This document shows, one piece after another, positions 1 to 12,001 of a DNA stretch of 64,000 bases; position 1 is the stretch's first letter, and each line of letters starts with the position of its first letter. The notes beneath the pieces are model-generated. The model was not told the origin of the DNA and made no database searches. It was given only the letters and a program-made list of their open reading frames with translations. The translations under genes and the position numbers were made by a program. The stretch is from Poecilobothrus nobilitatus (taxonomy: Eukaryota > Arthropoda > Insecta > Diptera > Dolichopodidae), in the NCBI GenBank assembly GCA_947095535.1, contig OX352772.1, positions 37,529,445 to 37,593,444 of the forward strand, given 5' to 3'.

Positions 1-940
1 GTTGGTTTTTTTTTTTTGAAAGGCAAATATTTGTTTAAAAACAAAAGTTTAACGCATTTACTTTCAATACTAAACAAAACGAAAATCATATGCGTTTCAT
101 TATTGCGAAAAACGACTAAAAATCAAAAAAAAAAAAAAAAAGGTACGTTCTGTTGACTTTAAATTTGAATATATTACAAGGTATACACATTCGATAATTT
201 CAAGAGTAAAAAAAACCATACTATGGGGAAGTAAATATTTACTGTCCTATAGTTACATTTTTTTTTTTTTTTTAATCTTTGTTAAATTTTGATTACAATG
301 TTTGGTACAGTTTTAAAAAGTTACCAAATTCTTTAAAACAGAAAAACAAAAATTATAATTTTGACTATATTAGACCATAGTTATGGTATTTTTTTTTTCT
401 TTGAAATTTATTTTAGAGGTTTATGGTACTGATCTGAACTAAAACCTTCATTTATTGAAATATTTGAGTTCAAATATTAATATGTAAAACAATATATAAT
501 GTACAGAGTAATGAAAATTAAATACAGTAAAAATATTTCCAACATATAAAAATAAATAATTTTAAATTTTTCGTCAAGACAGAAATTCGGTATAGAATTA
601 ATTATCTTACATAAAAACAAAAAAAAAAAAAATTCATAATTGAAATGAATATTGAATAAAATAAGTCAAATAAAATTATTTGGTCAAATCGTTTTATGCA
701 TTGAAGTTGAATCTTTTTTAAACAAAATCTACTATTAGAAACATAATTTTATGAATTCAGGCAAATATGTTAAGTCATTTTGTAGAGGTAATTTAAGTTC
801 TTTATTAATTATAGTTCAATATTCATGACAGTCAAATACATTGTAAGAATCTTAGTAGGAAGTTATCCCATGTTTCACTATTATAATATTGTCCCATGTT
901 TCACTACTCACGTACAGTCAAGAATGTAAAGCTAATATGA
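1..940. other. AT-rich DNA without recognised genes
   Basis: No coding signal, RNA gene or recognisable repeat family is visible. The stretch is dominated by A+T with several poly(T) and poly(A) runs of 10-18 bases. The only local oddity is a doubled phrase (tcccatgtttcacta) near 868 and 892. Confidence 0.6.
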
Positions 941-1724
941 TTTTTAGCACATTTCCAAAAAAATTTTGAAAAAATGTGCTTATTAGTTTCACTCTGTCCG
1001 TCCGACTGTTTACAAAACTTCTACACCGTTAAAGATAGAGAAAAAAAATTTTAACTATAGGTTAGGAAAAAATAATTTTGTGGAACAACTTTTTCATGTA
1101 GCTCCCCCATTACGGAGCTCCAGTCCCTCAAACTTTGAAAGAGCCCTATTTTTAAATGCATATATCTTATGTTCTGCTTAAGATTTTTTCAATCTGAAAA
1201 CGTCATTCGACAGGTATTTCTTTTATCTTTGTAAATTAATATCAAAATTATACAATTTTTTTAAATTTAGTATTTAAATTTACCGTTATGTGAAAACCCA
1301 ATTTTGCATGATTTTTCTACTTTCATAACTCCGGCACGCTTCTAGATAGAAGCTTGAAATTTTGAGGCAAGAAAGAACTTTTAGAATTAGTATAAGTTTG
1401 CTCAGAAATTGTTATTACGTCTCAAAAATTGAAAATTTGGTGTTTTTAAACACCTGTAACTTAGGCACCTGTGCAAATTTTTCTTCGGCAAGGCATGAAA
1501 ATTAAAGGTTCAATAATATATTTTTACGTGTGTTAACGGCTTTTCTTAGTTACATAGGATTCCGGACTTACGGCCCCTCAAAATTTCAAAAATGTCCTAT
1601 TTTCACATTTTTTCTTATTACATGAAATTTTCAAATTTTTGTGTAAGTCACACTTCTAAACAGTTTGTATTGAGTTTTGGAAATGTGCGCTTTTAAAAAC
1701 CGTTGGTTTACATTCTACCTTGTT
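941..1724 (-). mobile_element. Lineage A DINE-1/Helentron-like element, copy A1
   Basis: This is a near full-length non-autonomous element. The left end is TTTTTAGCACATTTCC followed by a reverse-complementary TTTTGAAAAAATGTGC, giving an end hairpin. A GTCCGTCCG microsatellite core lies near 989-1004. The right end carries a second GGAAATGTGCGC (a subterminal inverted repeat of the left end) and closes with TTTACATTCTACCTTGTT. It is non-coding. The same ends and internal order recur in at least eight other places in the window. By resemblance to Drosophila INE-1/DINE-1 it is inferred to be mobilised by an autonomous Helentron elsewhere. The small open frame just downstream at 1703-1897 is not a gene. 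Confidence 0.8.
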
Positions 1725-3225
1725 ATATTTGGATTCAAAATGAGTATTTTGTTTTGAAAACTGATTTTCTGTTGAAAAAACAAAATTGGCAATATCTGTA
1801 TTATATAATATATCTAATTGTAGAGATAAAGACGACGACGCTTTCAGTCATAAAAAACTACGCCTCAAATTATCAGCAGAAACCTTCCTGTATCTAAGGG
1901 AAACCCTTGGTGGACACGCTTAAAATTGATCTAGATCGATCTTTCCTTAGAAGTATTCCTAGATGTGCATATCCTAATACAAACGATGTGCATATCTATT
2001 TTTTTTACAGACTGCTTTAGATAGATAAAATACCGATCTTTTTGTACTTTCGTATTTCAATGAGATTGTCTTACTATATAGCAGTGTTTTTCAAGCAGAA
2101 GTTCTAACAATACACTTTGCATTAGCTAATTAGACAACTTCAGATAAAAGAATTATTTCCTACCTGGACAATTAAGAGCAGATTACATTCTATTGGAGAG
2201 CACTATTGCGAAGAATCAAAAATATTCTCAGTACCGAACACTATCAACTTGATTTAGTTTCTAGAAGACAAGGGAAATATAAACAATTAGTCGGCGGATG
2301 ATCTAACAAAGTACCGATCAGAGTTTGAGCTAAGTGTTGAGAATACTGTCCACGTATCTATAGAAACCTTCAAATTCAACATTTAGAAAAGTGTGTTGGT
2401 CAAAGATCGATAGCTTGCAAATATATTCTGAAGAAAAAGATCCAAATATATACTTTTTCTTTCTAGATTGGAAATAATACAATTGGTTGGTATTATTATA
2501 GAAAATAGCATGATTAGTGTACATACTAGAAGATTAGCTATACATGTGGATCTTAACTGTAGATTTTTCGAAGGAATTGATGCTATATAGAGACATTTTC
2601 TCGGAACTCAAACACTGTCTATGAACTCTCATTTCTCCGACATGGAACTTAGAAACTCTCAAGACTTTTTCTGTTAGAACAATATTATCGTGGTATAAAT
2701 GCAAAGAAATTTAATACCAACTCTTTTTTAGATTCCTCTAAATTTAAATAAAGCTGCACTACAGAGGTATAGGGTGTACTATAGCTATAGGTTTTATTAA
2801 GGAAATAAGTTATAAAAATGAGAAGTAAAATAAGAAAACAGTATTAAATAACTTCGAAAGAAGTCAAATTCAAATTGTTAAAAATACATATTAAACGAAA
2901 CTAAATGTGAAATAAGAAAGAAATACAAAAACAAAAGTATTAATTTCGGAAAATTTTTAGATTCAAAAAAAATTCCACTTCAAATTTCAATTAACATTTT
3001 CCATTAATAATTTTATTATTTTAAAAAGTATTTTCAGGATTTTAATTAATCTATTCTAATAAAACTAAGATAAAAGATACATATCTCTTATCTTTTGACA
3101 AACAAAAGCGTGAATCTAATTGGAATATGATCAGAATAGTTAATTTAAAAAATCTTAAGTCGTAGTTTAATAAATTTTTTCAATTAAAAATTTAACTTGT
3201 TTATTTTATTTCTTCATAAATTATA
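1725..3225. other. Unassigned sequence, no recognised gene
   Basis: From about 1900 to 2790 the base composition is less extreme than in the flanks, so this may be an old, decayed insertion, but no conserved domain is readable. A minus-strand 64-codon open frame at 2330-2524 includes RYVDSIL, which only loosely recalls a reverse transcriptase YVDD box. From 2800 to 3225 it is plain AT-rich DNA. Confidence 0.4.
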
Positions 3226-3944
3226 TTTTTTAAGCAGATTTTCAAAAAAAATCTGAATAAAATGTGCTTATAATAAGTATATTTTTGTCCGTCCATTCAT
3301 CTGTCGGTTTACAAAAGTTCTACACCGTTTGAACCCAATTTTAAAAATGGTTTACATCTAAAGAAACAAATTGATGTAAAATAGGTTCTGTATATAACAT
3401 CATTCATTACAGAACAGCAGCGAAAACTATTCAAAAAAGCTTCTAATTTTCAAATGTGTCGTATCTTATATTCTGTAAATGTCAAACTGCCGAAAATATT
3501 TAAAGTTCATAGAATAGTATAAAAATTATATAATTTTTTTAAATGTATTTACCGTTATGCGAAATTTTGGTTTTTCCACATTTTCGAGACGCTTAATCAC
3601 AATCTTGAAATTTTACAAATTTGATGGCTTTGACTACAAGCTTCAGTAACCATGAGAAAAAATTTTGGTACTTCCATTTAAGAGTTGCCAACTACAAAGG
3701 TTTTTTGAAGCTTTAATTCAAAAAATAAACTTTAAGCTATATTTTTGTACAAATACTACCAGCATGTATACTGCTTTAACATGTCAACCTTAACATTCCT
3801 CTGCCTTACCAAGGATCCTTAAAATTGAAGATTGCTTCAAAAATTTGAAATTTTATTAGAAAAGTAGTTTAGAATGGTTTTCATTCATTTAGACTTAATA
3901 AAATGCACAATTTAAAACACCTTGGTTTTACATACTATCTTATT
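3226..3944 (-). mobile_element. Lineage A element, degenerate copy A2
   Basis: This has the same order as copy A1: an end hairpin region with AAATGTGC at about 3260, TTTGTCCGTCC at about 3288, GTTCTACACCGTT, a TTACCGTTATGCGAAA block at about 3550, and a right end reading TTTTACATACTATCTTATT. The sequence is clearly older than A1, with many substitutions and a missing middle block. Confidence 0.65.
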
Positions 3945-4980
3945 CAATTATTTTTACCTATTACCTATTTATCATTTATATAAGTGATGCCCATTGTTAT
4001 TAATAGATTTTATGTAAACATATTACAAAATACAAATTGCTTTTGTTAACTCTAATGACACACGTGTTTTTTTAATATGTTTTTTTTTTTTTTTTTATTC
4101 TTTCTTTTAAAAATCATATTATCTTCCCACAAGATTAATATGAATAATAATTATCAAGTAATCTGCATTTATTTAAAACATTTAAATAAATTTTAAAATG
4201 ATTTTTAAAAAAATTAATGTTAAAATTATTCTTTAATAAAACTCTGATTAACTGCACAAATGGAAATTGCAATAAAAAGAACAAAAAAAAAAAAAAAAGA
4301 ATAAAATAAACAGTAAATTATACAAATATATATAAAAATGTATCTTAAGATATATGTAGTAATACTATTGGTATGTATATTAAAATTTTGTTGTGTTGTT
4401 AGTTATGAAGAACATGGATCATAAATTATACTAAAAGCACCTGCGCGGTAACTTTGTTTCTGTTTTTTTTTTTTATATTTTTTTCCCATCATAGCTTAAA
4501 TAGAAAAAACAAAAAAAAACATTTTCATTTTTTCTTGTTTTTTTGTTTGTTTCTAAAATTCATTTTGTTGGTTAGTTTTTCAATATTGATAGTGGGCAGA
4601 AAAATATAATATTTAATTTACAGCCACTAGCTGCTTTTAACATTTATGATTTATATGCCCCTTGAAACATACAACAAAGTTGCTGATTAACCTGTATATG
4701 TATATCGAAAGATGAATAGGTTAAAAACAAATTGGTAAAAGTTTTTTTTTGTTTTTTTATCTTCCGTTTGCTACTCTATACTCATATTTAAAAAAAAAAA
4801 AAAAAAATCCTGTGCCAATATGCTTAAGGCAGTGGATATTGATTTTAAAGATTTGTAGATTTTTCTAATTATGAAAATCTTCCAGAAGCTATAAAATTTT
4901 AATGTTGATGTAAATGACATCAACAAAGAAAGAACAAAAAAATAAAACTTTTATAATTTATATTATAGAATAATTTATAC

Positions 4981-5032
<52 letters not shown>

Positions 5033-5417
5033 CATGTATTAATATTTTGTTCTTGTTAAAAGCAGCAAAAAAAAAGAACAAAAAAAGGATTAAATTATTA
5101 GTAATGTTTCATTAGAAAAATTTACTACCCTAACCAATTTGTTTAAGAATTCTAATTATAATTCTGGTAATTAATTTTAATTAACTTTAAATAATTAAAG
5201 AAGGTAATACTTAAGGTATAATTAACATTTAAATAAAATAAATGCATCATGTCATTATAAAAATTTTTATTTAAATATTGATACATTATATACCTATGTA
5301 TATACGAGAACATGGAAATATTTCATAGGTTAATGTCAAAAAATATACACTTAGTTATGCCTAGTATGAATTTTTATATTTGTTAATTAGCTTTTAAATA
5401 ATTGTTTTTTTTTATTC
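3945..5417. other. AT-rich DNA without recognised genes
   Basis: No coding or RNA gene signal is visible. The stretch contains poly(T) runs near 4080, 4467 and 4741, a poly(A) run near 4790, and a TA microsatellite described separately. Confidence 0.55.
4981..5031. repeat. (TA)n microsatellite
   Basis: An almost pure TA dinucleotide tract of about 45 bases lies directly after an ACATATACATATATA lead-in. It is a simple repeat likely to vary in length between individuals. Confidence 0.95.
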
Positions 5418-6322
5418 TTTTTAGCACATTTCCAAAATAAAATTTTGAAAAAATGTGCTTTGTGGTTTCACTTTGTCCGTCTGTCCGTCCATTTACAAAA
5501 CTTCTGAGGATATAGAGTTAAAGATAGAGCAAGGAAATTTTATGGGCAGGTCTCATAAAAAAATTAATGTTGTAGAATAACTTTTCATATAGGTCCATCC
5601 GTTACGGAGCTACAGGCCCTCAGACTTTGAAAGAGTCCTATATTTAAATGGGTATATATTTCAAGTTTTGCATCATATATTTTGAATTTAAAAACGCCAT
5701 TCGACAGTACTGTATTTTATTTTTATAAATTAATATCAATATTATAATACATTTGTTTTTTAATTTAGTATTTAAATTTACCGTTATGTGAGAACCAAAT
5801 TTCTAATGATTTTTTTTTTCATAACTCGAACACGCTTTTATGAGATAAGAAAGAACTTTTAGTATTAGTATAAGTTTCTTCAGAAAATGTTTTTGTGCCA
5901 TTCCGCCTGCTTAAGATCTATTAGGGATCTATATTTATTATCGCCGCGCCTGTTTAAGATCTATTAGGGACCTATATCTAATCTATCTATTAGGGATAAG
6001 ATCTTTTATTAGACCTATAAATTTATATTTTGCTATTTTTAAGTACCTGTAAACATTTTTTCAAAATACATACATAAAAGACAGAAAGTAAAGCTTCAAC
6101 TTTATAATTTTACATGTGTTAAGGGTTTTCTTAATTATGTAGATTTCCTTTAAAATTGATGAAAGTGTCTCTATATTTTTTGTATTTTTTCTTATTATAT
6201 GAAATTCTAAGGAAATGTTCAAAATTTTGATGCAAGTCACAATTCTATTAATAACAGTTTGCATATTGATCTTTGGAAAGTGTGCGCCTTTAAAAACCGT
6301 TTGTTTACATACTGCCTTGTTT
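5418..6322 (-). mobile_element. Lineage A element, copy A3, with a local duplication
   Basis: The left end is TTTAGCACATTTCC with its hairpin partner AAAAAATGTGC. A TTTGTCCGTCTGTCCGTCC microsatellite core follows, then TACGGAGCTACAGGCC, TTACCGTTATGTGAGAACC, and a right end with GGAAAGTGTGCGCC and CATACTGCCTTGTTTT. It is about 120 bp longer than A1, largely because of a tandem duplication around 5908-5995 of a phrase containing TTTAAGATCTATTAGGGA, which other copies have only once. Confidence 0.8.
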
Positions 6323-6923
6323 TCTATTGTTTCTCTTATATTTCTTTTTTGAGAATATTCTATGTAGATCAATCTTGTATATAGCGTATCGTTTAAGACT
6401 TTACTCTGCGTAATCGATTTGTAATTAAAGTTTCACGGATTCTAATCCTGTCGATGAATATTGTAATAAAAATAAGTAATACATCATTACAGTAATGTCT
6501 GATAATACATTTAATAACCAAAAATAAATACACAAATCAAAAAAGAAAAAAAGAAAAAGTGATTGCACAATTTGTGTTTAATAATCTTGTACAGAAGTTA
6601 TGGCTATTACAATATCTTTAATTAACGTGAATAACTGAAAAAAAAAAACTAAATCTTTGTCTAATTTGATTAAAAAAAACCACTTTGATTGACGTCATAT
6701 TTCAGTAAATTATTAAAATATACTAAGACGTTATTGTAATATTCACAGTTACAAAAAGGATTATTTAATATAATCGTACGAAAAGCGTGTATACTGAATA
6801 ATAAATAACTAATGAGATGGGAAATTTAATTTGCATTGTAATTGAGTACAATTTATTTTTGAGTATTGTAACATGTTTTTATTAGGATACTTCCAAGTAC
6901 TTTTAGTAGTTAGCTTCCAAAAT
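6323..6923. other. AT-rich DNA without recognised genes
   Basis: No gene or repeat family was recognised between copy A3 and the LINE fragment that follows. Confidence 0.5.
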
Positions 6924-7330
6924 ATTTTTGTTTTTTCTTTTTACTGCTCTTGAGAACATAGGGCATCAACTTGCTTTCTTCCTCCATTGATCTAGATTGT
7001 ATGATTCTTATTTCCTTCTAATTTTGTTAATTTTTTGCTAATTCTACCGTTATTGTTCGGCACCGGGTTATTGGGCTGATCACGTTTTCAGATTTCCTGG
7101 AGATTCCATTCTGGGGCCATTCTAGTTATACTTCCAGAAAAGTTTTTTCAAAGTGTGGCCTATATCTATATCCATTTTTTATGTATTTAATTCAGTTTAT
7201 TACTGCTCCTTCGCCTCTTAACTGGTGTTGGGCCAGAATATTCGGCATATTTTTCTTGACACTTGTTCACGAATTCTTCAACTTTTTGGCTGATGTTGTT
7301 TTGGAGTTATAGGCAACTTTCCCTGTCATT
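6924..7330 (-). pseudogene. RTE-like LINE 3' end, decayed reverse transcriptase C-terminus
   Basis: Read on the minus strand, the frame ends with VDALCSQEQ and a TAA stop at 6943-6941. It is followed by an A-rich tail (T-rich on the plus strand at 6924-6940). Upstream, in shifting frames, are pieces resembling the conserved C-terminal block of RTE-type reverse transcriptases: IGHTLKK at about 7160 and PEWNLQ at about 7110, corresponding to the family's WIGHTLRK and ALEWNPQ. Several frameshifts and stops break it. A better preserved relative is at 42117-42665. The 5' part of the element is absent. Confidence 0.65.
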
Positions 7331-8589
7331 AGTGTGACATAAGATATGCCATAAAAACTTTTAAAATATTAACAAGTAAATAATTTTATAGATTTAATGT
7401 TTTTAGGCTTGTGGATTTTGTATGATACAGCATCATACAATTATATAGTGAAACAGCTTTAAAAAAGAAAAGGATTCAAAAAAGTTGAAAAAAGTGTTTT
7501 TATGGATTCAAAATAGGAGTCAGATATCATTTACTAGCTATCCTTTTTCTGTGTGCTGCCAAAAATTTTATGTTATTATACAGACTAAAAATTCAAAATA
7601 AATTTATTTGTAGGTCTATCAATTACTGCACTTACTGCAAAAAGCTAATGTAATTATTCCATCTTTATATTATTATAAAATTAAATAAAATTGTCTATAC
7701 TCTTATTTTATTATTGTCTATGTGTATATACTATATTGTATAAGTTACCTCTGTTGGAAGCAGAAAAGTTTAAATTTCAAATTTATATATTCTATAGCAA
7801 TTAATTAAGATCAAAATATTATTAAGAACATCTATTGTTCTATATTTTATTCTATTATAAAAATTTATGATTTTTTTAAATTTTATCTATTTATGAGTAA
7901 ATATTCGTTATATGTATACCTACATATATACCTTAATTAACGATAGTTTTATTAAACTTCCTGTTTTGAACCTAATTGTACTTATTTATTTATATAATAA
8001 TTTCATATTTATAAGTTTTATTCCAAAATCAACAGTTCCTAATTTAGAACATTTTTTTTTTTTTTTAATTAACAATTAAAAATAATTAATACATAAATTC
8101 ATACATATATAACACATGATTATATTCAGTATAGTATACTTTTTATTAAATATAACTATGTATGCATGTATGTATATAGCAAAAAAAAAAATTTTTTGTA
8201 TTAAAATCACAGCCACTAAAATATAATTAGAATACCTTTATTAAAACCTAAAATTTACACATACACAAATATATTATTCCATACATAGAAACCTAACCTA
8301 TAATATAAATATATATTCAGAACGATCTAACAATGATCATATTCTGTTAATCATATATTTACATACTACATATACATACTTAATATATATATCGTATATC
8401 ACAAAAAAAAAAAAAAATATATTTTAAAATTGAATAATCAGTATTATAATTTATAAGTTATAACTTTTAATTTAAATAATACCGTTATAAATTCAAGGTA
8501 AATATTATTTATAATAAATATTACATATAATATATCGACACATACATACATGTTCATATAAAAGAGAAAAAATAAAAATTTTAAAGCTT
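7331..8589. other. AT-rich DNA without recognised genes
   Basis: No coding signal was recognised. The DNA is extremely AT-rich, with scattered tatgtatgtata-type runs near 8160 and poly(A) near 8402. If the possible exon at 8590-8631 is real, this stretch would include its 3' untranslated region, but no specific evidence for that was seen. Confidence 0.4.
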
Positions 8590-8631
8590 TTATGAAGCGT
8601 CGCCATGCGATTGAAATGAGTAACAGACAGC
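8590..8631 (-). other. Possible terminal coding exon (14 codons including stop)
   Basis: On the minus strand a good splice acceptor (TTTTTTGTTATTTTAG, 8647-8632) is followed at once by a short island of balanced base composition. Its frame reads AVCYSFQSHGDAS and then TAA at 8592-8590. The island stands out sharply from the surrounding AT-rich DNA, as a conserved coding exon would. No gene family is recognised from this peptide and no upstream exon is visible, so the reading phase is unproven. It could instead be chance or a scrap of an old repeat. Confidence 0.25.
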
Positions 8632-8640
8632 CTAAAATAA

Positions 8641-9016
8641 CAAAAAATATTAATTAAATCAATAGAAAATTAACGAACTTAACAAAATAAAAAAAAAAAA
8701 ATAATAAAAAAATAAAAACCAATAATGGAAGATGCTTTTTAAAAAAAATATTACTAACACGGCTCATTACTATTTTACACAGGTGTCTATACTCTATATA
8801 GTAATATACTTGTACATAATATAGTATATACGAAAGGCATCATGAAAGAAATCCGCAAGCCAAAAATAAAATCAAATAATCTCACAAACATTTTTTTTTT
8901 TGATGAGGAGTTTCATTTCATTTCTATTTTGTGGGTTGACTTTTTGAGGATTGATTTCCTTTTTTTTTTTTTTCTTAACGTACATTTATGTATAAACGTT
9001 ATTCAGAATTGGTAAG
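8641..9016. other. AT-rich DNA without recognised genes
   Basis: No coding, RNA or repeat-family signal is visible apart from poly(A) near 8690 and poly(T) near 8890 and 8960. Confidence 0.5.
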
Positions 9017-9300
9017 GATTTTAGAGTTGGATTGAAAATTAGGGTATTAGCTTTTTGCAGAATATTTATATTTATGTATATATGTATATGGGAGATTCTG
9101 AATTAGGAGGGATTTTGTAGTCGGTTACGAAATCAATGATTTTCAATCCCTCCTAATTCAAAATATCGCATATATATATACATACATAACTATTCTGGAA
9201 AAAGTGAATACACTGATTTTGTAACGAACTCTAAAATCTCTCCTAATTCAGAGTTTCGCATAAACATATGTATATATATAAATATTCTGGAAAAAGGTAA
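9017..9300. repeat. Foldback repeat with TCCTAATTC arms
   Basis: Three related units lie head to head. A perfect 15-bp inverted repeat (GAATTAGGAGGGATT at 9100-9114, complement at 9145-9159) forms one hairpin. A second direct copy of the right arm, CTCCTAATTCAGAGTTTCGC, starts at 9240. Each arm runs on through a TATATGTATATA-type stretch into ATATTCTGGAAAAA (about 9201 and 9283). The internal phrase GATTTTGTAACG appears in both orientations. This looks like a non-coding foldback or MITE-like element. A related phrase recurs near 62990-63035. Confidence 0.6.
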
Positions 9301-10302
9301 TAGTGTAATAGCCCATGTTCACATGTGTCGCATTATTCAGTTGCAGCTTTTTTTTTTTCTTTCCCACTTCCTCCTTTCTTCTAAAAAAAAATATCGGAAA
9401 AACAAAAAAAAAAACGACAAAAATGCATAAGGATACGTAAACGTTTTTTTTAACATTTTTTTTAACCAAAATATAGCTGGTGTAGCTGTTGTAACTTTTA
9501 CTACATACAAAGCAATAATAAAAAATTTTATCAGGTCAAATGTTCAATGCTTACCCTTCAAAAAAAAAAAATTGAAGTGATAATATTAACGCATACATAT
9601 AAAATGAGAGTTTGATAAATACAACTTTGCATACAAAGTCACATACACGTTTGAACATGGCCATACACTTAATCTGAATCTACTCTAAAGTAATTTATAA
9701 AAATAAAAAAAAAGTAAATGAAAAAAATCCGCAAAAATCCAATTTGACGATTTATTTCACTATTTGATGCAGATTTATTTTAGAAGAAATGCGGACTTTT
9801 TTCATTATGAAATAACTCCGTAATTTGATGCAAAATTATTTCATTATTCTCGATGCGGAGCTATTACTTGTGGAGTTATTTCATGATGCTATACACGAAT
9901 AGATACAATTTTATTATGGTTATGAAATGTAAATTCATACTAATTTAATATTTTCCAGGTATTTTAATGATTCTAAAGGTGAATTTTTTATATATAAAAT
10001 TTTTTTTTTTTGGTTTTAAGAATGCTCCTAGAATTTCATAACTTTTTTCTTTATTACTTTTTTTTTTGTTTTTTGTTGTTTTTAAGCTTAAAAAAATAAA
10101 TAAAAATGCTTATTTTATATTATATATTTTTTCTCTATTTAATTTAATTAAATAAAATAAAATAAATATATTATAATTGAGAGATTGAATGAAATAAGTT
10201 CAAATTGTCTTAAGTTAAAACATTTTTTTTTGCAATGAAAACATCACAAAAGAACCGTTATAAAATTTTTCTGAATGTTACTAATGTTTTTTTTTTTGAA
10301 AT
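9301..10302. other. AT-rich DNA without recognised genes
   Basis: No gene was recognised. At about 9737-9895 there is a loose cluster of gatgcagatttatttt / gatgcggagctattact phrases, suggesting a very degraded short tandem repeat. Confidence 0.4.
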
Positions 10303-10617
10303 GTAAGACAAATAGGTAGAGACAGAACACTAAAGAAAAGATGGTTAATTAACTTCGTAAAAATAAAAGTATACCTTTTTACGAAGATAGATAACCATGT
10401 CTACTTCACTATTCCTGCTGAAAGTGCTTGATGTGCTCGGCACGAAGTTGCGGAGAAATATTTATATAAAATATAAGAAAATTTGACGTGGCATTCACTA
10501 GAATACCAAAAACAACTTAGTCGGAAAAATGGCGGAGAAGCTATCACTTCTTGTTTAGAAGAATACGATTTTTGCAACGCCGTGGACAATTTCGATCGTA
10601 ACGTTCATTGGAATTAA
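10303..10617 (+). pseudogene. Decayed coding segment of unknown family
   Basis: One plus-strand frame stays open for about 105 codons apart from two stops, at 10429-10431 and near 10470. It ends at a TAA at 10615-10617. The translation is protein-like rather than low-complexity, with stretches such as HVYFTIPAESA, HEVAEKYL, TWHSLEYQKQLSRK and LEEYDFCNAVDNFDRN, and its base composition is clearly more balanced than the flanks. The family is not recognised; it could be a transposase or viral-like gene remnant or a retrocopied host exon. The overlapping minus-strand open frame at 10401-10589 is its shadow. Confidence 0.45.
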
Positions 10618-10970
10618 CATGAACATTACAAAAACTTCGGTAAAATATAAATAATCAAAAATTTCAAAATCCTTAAACAGTGATTATGAAATAGTAGAAG
10701 AATTGGAAAATTTTAGAGTTTTAAAAATCAAAAGCTCTCAGTTATTAAATAAGCGATAACCTTTCCTCTCAATCATTTCTTCTATCTTAAGAATTAAAAA
10801 TGTAAGGTTTAAGTTCACGGGACAACCATTGAAATATTGGAGACATATTTTGAAATAGAAATCTTGAAAATCAAAATCTTTTTAGGATAAAATTTTGAAG
10901 AAAATTTAGAAAAAAAATGTTTTAATTAAATTTCTTTGTTTATAAATAGATTTGTAACCAATTTTTTTTT
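10618..10970. other. Unassigned AT-rich DNA
   Basis: No gene was recognised. The first part may be decayed sequence continuing from the coding remnant upstream. Confidence 0.4.
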
Positions 10971-11110
10971 TGTTTTTTTTACAAGGGTGGGTGGAAAACT
11001 TCAAAAGACATCCATAAAAATTTTACTTGATTTTTCCGAATAGTGTTGGACTATCACTACCTAAAACCACCCCCTTTTTTAATCATACTTTAGGTTGGGA
11101 CCGTTTATAC
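10971..11110 (-). mobile_element. LINE 3' end (3' UTR family F), copy F1
   Basis: The plus strand reads poly(T), then a GGGTGGGTGGAAAACTTC phrase, then AAAAGACATCC, TAGTGTTGGACTATCACTAC and CTAAAACCACCCCC. The same ordered phrases occur at 12002-12110 and 16058-16165. In the last case they lie just downstream of a minus-strand LINE reverse transcriptase, so they are read as the 3' untranslated region and A-rich tail of minus-strand LINE insertions. The body upstream (11111-11240) is not recognisable. Confidence 0.5.
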
Positions 11111-12001
11111 AAATTGGTATAGTTTGGTCTACGGGATTCTTAGAGAAAAGAGATTTAGGAAAAATTTCGAATAATGAACGATGGATAAAAAAAATCGGAG
11201 AGGCATTGAATGCAAATTACAAAACTTCTTTGAAATAGTAATAGAAAATAATTAAATATATTTGATTAATTATTATATATTTTAAAGGTACTTTTTCTCT
11301 TGTATTCGACACATTTTTGTTTTTTATCAAATAATCAGAACTAACAGATTTATTTATACTAACACATCAACAACATTTTATCTATCATAGTATAAAATTT
11401 AAATTTTTGATTTTTTTGAAGTAGAAGAAAAACACACTTACTATTAAAAATACAAATATTTGAGGTACAAGTTTAGGGAACGGAATTCTTTCTAATGAAC
11501 TTTTTTATTTTCTATATTTATATTTATGTGTTAATAAATTAAGTAGAAATCTCCATAAATATATAGGAGTCAAATTTAAATTGAATAATATTAATTCTAT
11601 GTAGCTTCTCATTTTCTTCTTAATTTTATTTAAATGTTCAGAAACTTTTTATTTTTAAGGCAAAACATCTTGAACAACAACCCTTACCCCAATCCTTTGT
11701 AAAATTAACACTTTTTTTGCACTTTAATTTAATTTGTTTTGTTTGATTTTTCCGCTAATAAGACTGTTTGCAACACCAGATACATGTACTGGAACGAAAA
11801 GGAAAATATGCTAAGAAAATAAGGATATGATGGATATTGCAAAGAAGTAGGAATATGTTGGGAATAGGTATATTGTTGTTATTATTAGAATAGATCTCAC
11901 AATTAATTCGCATTCAATGACTATATGTTAGACAGAGTGAGGCCTCTTCACATGAATAAGTGCTTAAATTACTTTCACCTTCAAATTTGACTGCTCTCTT
12001 A
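11111..12001. other. Unassigned sequence
   Basis: No gene was recognised. The first 130 bases may be decayed body of the F1 LINE insertion. The stretch 11760-11990 has fairly balanced composition but shows no readable domain. Confidence 0.35.

Noticed and set aside
2330..2524. Minus-strand 64-codon open frame with RYVDSIL, similar to the YVDD box of reverse transcriptases.
   Set aside because: Only seven residues recall the motif, the essential second Asp is absent and no other reverse transcriptase motif is found in adjacent frames.
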